NCBI GenBank assembly: GCA_030038765.1
Contig: JASHRA010000080.1
Span: 1 to 7,045, forward strand
Direction of reading: 5' to 3'
DNA: 7,045 bases
From: Candidatus Dormiibacterota bacterium
Lineage (GTDB): Bacteria; Chloroflexota; Dormibacteria; Aeolococcales; Bog-877
Both the position numbers and the translations under genes were made by a program. Under the pieces are notes generated by a model. That model did no database searches and had not been told where the DNA came from. It was given only the letters and a program-made list of their open reading frames with translations. Below are positions 5,532 through 7,045 of this stretch, in pieces. How positions within the stretch are numbered: the first letter of the stretch is position 1; the number at the start of each line of letters is the position of its first letter.

Positions 5532-6731
5532 CTAGGCCCTGGGGGCCACGTGGTGGTGGTCCTCCAGGTAGCGGCGGACCGCCAGCAGGGCCGCGATGCC
5601 GTCGCCCACCGCCGAGCCCAGCTGCTTGGTCGACCCCCGGCGCACGTCGCCGGCGACGAAGACGCCCGGCGTCGAGGTCTGGAACATGCCGTCGGCGCTG
5701 ACGAAGCCGCGCTCGTCGAGCTCCACCGAGCCCCGGAGGAAGGCGGTGTTGGGGTCGAGCCCGATGAAGACGAAGGCCGCCGCCGGGGTCCAGGTGAACT
5801 CCTCGCCGCTGCCGAGGTCCCGGGCCCGCACCCGCTCCAGCCGGCTCTTGCCCTCCAGGGCCAGCACCGCGGTGTTGGTGTGGACGGTGAACTGGGGGTG
5901 CGAGCGCACCTTGTCCTGGAGCAGGCGCGAGGCGCTCAGCTCGGGCGCCAGCTGGACCAGCCGAACCCGCTCAGCGAACTGGGTGAGGAACAGCCCCTCC
6001 TCCAGGGCCGAGTTGCCGCCGCCGATCACCAGCAGCTCCTCTGAGCCCTTGTAGAAGGGGCCGTCGCAGGTGGCGCAGAAGTGGACCCCGGCGCCGATCA
6101 GGTCCTCCTCGCCGGGCACCCCGAGGCGGCGGTAGGAGGAGCCGGTGGCGACCAGGGCGGCGTGGGCGGCCAGCTCCTGGCCGCCGGCCAGCTCGAGGCG
6201 CACGTCACCTTCCCCGGCGCCGATCCCGGTCACCGAGACGGCCGCCAGCAGCTCCACCTGGTAGCGGCGGGCCTGGGCGATGAAGCGCTCGGCCAGCTCG
6301 GCGCCGCGGATGCCGTCGGGGAAGCCCGGGTAGTTGTCGATCCGCTCGGTCACCCCCGACTGTCCGCCCAGGGCGCTGCGGTCGACGACGATGGCGTCCA
6401 TGCCCTCCCGGGCGGCGTAGATGGCCGCCGCCAGCCCGGCCGGGCCCCCGCCGACGATGGCCAGGTCGTAGAAGCTGCGCTCGGCGCGCAGGGAGAGGCC
6501 GAGCCTGTGGGCCAGCTCCTCGTCGCTGGGCTCGAGGAGGTAGTCACCGGGCCCGAAGACGATGGTGGGGATGGTCCGGCCGCCACCCTGGAGCTCCTCC
6601 ACCAGGTGCCGGCCCTCGGCGTCCTCGTCGATGTCGACGAAGCGGTACTCCACCCGGTGCTCGGCCAGGAACTGCTTGCTGCGCTTGCAGTCGGGGCACC
6701 AGGGCGCCCCGTACACCGTTATCTCGGGCAT
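5532..6731 (-). CDS. Glutaredoxin-like/thioredoxin reductase fusion flavoprotein
   Basis: Cytosolic disulfide reductase, 399 residues, joining a dithiol carrier to its flavoenzyme. Residues 1-80 form a glutaredoxin/NrdH-like fold with redox motif C12-PD-C15 and cis-proline TIPTI (53-57). Residues 87-395 form a thioredoxin-reductase domain: FAD motif GGGPAG (94-99), GGQSGVTERIDNYPGFP, redox-active CATC (C219, C222), dinucleotide motif GGGNSA (237-242) and C-terminal FAD motif VAGDVRRGSTKQ (359-370). The HRRxxxR sequence that normally binds the NADPH 2'-phosphate is replaced by QLAPELSASR (260-269), so the electron donor may differ. The protein ends in a His cluster, DHHHV. ATG start with a strong Shine-Dalgarno. 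It faces a short membrane gene at its 3' end and diverges from another gene at its 5' end. It probably keeps thiols or ribonucleotide-reductase/peroxidase partners reduced; the partner is unknown. Confidence 0.93.
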   Translation of the reverse strand: MPEITVYGAPWCPDCKRSKQFLAEHRVEYRFVDIDEDAEGRHLVEELQGGGRTIPTIVFGPGDYLLEPSDEELAHRLGLSLRAERSFYDLAIVGGGPAGLAAAIYAAREGMDAIVVDRSALGGQSGVTERIDNYPGFPDGIRGAELAERFIAQARRYQVELLAAVSVTGIGAGEGDVRLELAGGQELAAHAALVATGSSYRRLGVPGEEDLIGAGVHFCATCDGPFYKGSEELLVIGGGNSALEEGLFLTQFAERVRLVQLAPELSASRLLQDKVRSHPQFTVHTNTAVLALEGKSRLERVRARDLGSGEEFTWTPAAAFVFIGLDPNTAFLRGSVELDERGFVSADGMFQTSTPGVFVAGDVRRGSTKQLGSAVGDGIAALLAVRRYLEDHHHVAPRA

Positions 6732-6736
6732 CTGCT

Positions 6737-6744
6737 CCCCTCCT
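6737..6744 (-). promoter_or_regulatory. Ribosome binding site of the reductase gene
   Basis: On the minus strand this reads AGGAGGGG, 5 nt before the ATG (7 nt if only AGGAGG is counted). It confirms the start that gives the complete glutaredoxin domain. Further up, TACAGT on the minus strand (6773 to 6768) could be the -10, but no matching -35 is visible. Confidence 0.75.
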
Positions 6745-6808
6745 GTCCCGCCCTGGCGCGCCTGCCAACTGTATGGGAGGCAGGCTCGGGCGCACGGCCC
6801 GTCCGCGG

Positions 6809-6825
6809 TTTCCCGTCAATTTCCC
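6809..6825 (+). repeat. Phased direct repeat TTTCCC
   Basis: TTTCCC occurs at 6809-6814 and again at 6820-6825, 11 bp apart, so both face the same side of the helix. It lies in the divergent gap between the reductase gene and the next ORF. It could be a paired activator site; two copies of six bases may be chance. Confidence 0.3.
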
Positions 6826-6827
6826 AG

Positions 6828-6855
6828 CCGGCTCCAAAACAAATCCAAGAGCCGG
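6828..6855 (+). repeat. Inverted repeat CCGGCTC-N14-GAGCCGG
   Basis: Perfect 7-bp arms (6828-6834 and 6849-6855) flank a 14-nt A-rich centre that stands out in GC-rich DNA. Placed between two divergent genes, it is a candidate operator. If CATATT (6860-6865) is the -10 of the plus-strand gene, the repeat covers that promoter's -35 region. No U-tract adjoins, so it is unlikely to be a terminator. Confidence 0.4.
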
Positions 6856-6941
6856 GGTCCATATTCAGGGACGTGATCCGCGGCCGCATCTCCATCTCGC
6901 CCGCGCTCGGCGAGATCGGAGAGATCAGCAGGTAGGTAGAG

Positions 6942-7045
6942 ATGGACCCCAGCCAAGAACCCGAGACCGGTGCTCTGCCGGAGCCGGCTCCGCAGCAACC
7001 CGCCCTCGGGGCCGGGGAACAGCCCCCGGCCTCCAGCACCTATTA
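6942..7045 (+). CDS. N-terminus of a Pro-rich protein, cut by window end
   Basis: An ATG opens a frame that runs 34 codons to the window edge without a stop. The residues are Pro/Ala/Gln/Glu-rich with no hydrophobic segment: MDPSQEPETGALPEP, then QQP and EQPPASSTY. This is the kind of disordered leader that often precedes a membrane or cell-surface domain in high-GC Gram-positives. Third codon positions are mostly G or C. Upstream, AGGTAGG at 6930-6936 could act as a Shine-Dalgarno, 5 nt from the ATG. It diverges from the reductase gene across a 210-bp gap. The function cannot be judged from this fragment, and it could be a chance open frame. Confidence 0.5.
   Translation, partial: MDPSQEPETGALPEPAPQQPALGAGEQPPASSTY

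Noticed and set aside
6791..6819. TTGACG on the minus strand as a -35 for the reductase
   Set aside because: No acceptable -10 lies 16-19 bp downstream of it.
6081..6935. Plus-strand open frame of 284 codons opposite the reductase
   Set aside because: Antisense shadow of the reductase gene; Gly/Ala/Val/Asp-rich with no motif or ribosome binding site.
1..7045. CRISPR array, insertion sequence, phage or toxin-antitoxin system
   Set aside because: No regularly spaced repeats, transposase, integrase or toxin-like small gene pair was found on either strand.

Overview
High-GC bacterial DNA, most likely from an actinomycete or a related high-GC Gram-positive lineage. The reasons are GC-rich third codon positions, GTG and TTG starts, candidate leaderless promoters, a Nur-like Fur-family regulator and a glutaredoxin/thioredoxin-reductase fusion. 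The lineage is inference; no rRNA or other marker gene lies in the window.

Left part (about 1-3040), somewhat lower in GC. A His-rich protein of unknown function, open at the window edge, overlaps a class I SAM-dependent methyltransferase in a translationally coupled pair. After a 163-bp gap comes a two-gene nickel unit: a NiCoT-family Ni2+/Co2+ permease, then a Fur-family regulator that resembles Nur. A candidate Nur box (TTGCCA-N5-GTGCAA) lies on the -35 region of the permease promoter. The simplest reading is an autoregulated nickel-uptake operon in which the regulator represses itself and the importer when metal is sufficient. The regulator lacks the two His residues expected at Nur's nickel-specific site, so the metal it senses is open.

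Middle (3041-3560): about 520 bp with no convincing gene, where base composition shifts upward.

Right part (3561-5507), very GC-rich. A MarR-family regulator is followed after 4 bp by an MFS drug/metabolite exporter, the classic regulator-pump pair. An imperfect palindrome covers the -10 of the MarR promoter. The MarR protein appears to have lost about 11 residues spanning the first helix of its helix-turn-helix. A 60-residue membrane protein follows.

Right end: a minus-strand glutaredoxin-thioredoxin reductase fusion, convergent with the small membrane gene and divergent from a truncated Pro-rich ORF that runs off the window. The 210-bp divergent gap holds a 7-bp inverted repeat with an A-rich loop and an 11-bp-phased direct repeat.

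Most of the window is ordinary accessory and housekeeping content. The best leads are the Nur-box/Nur-like circuit with altered metal ligands, the broken-looking MarR HTH, the reductase without the usual NADPH-phosphate motif, and the one-faced histidine helix in the first protein.
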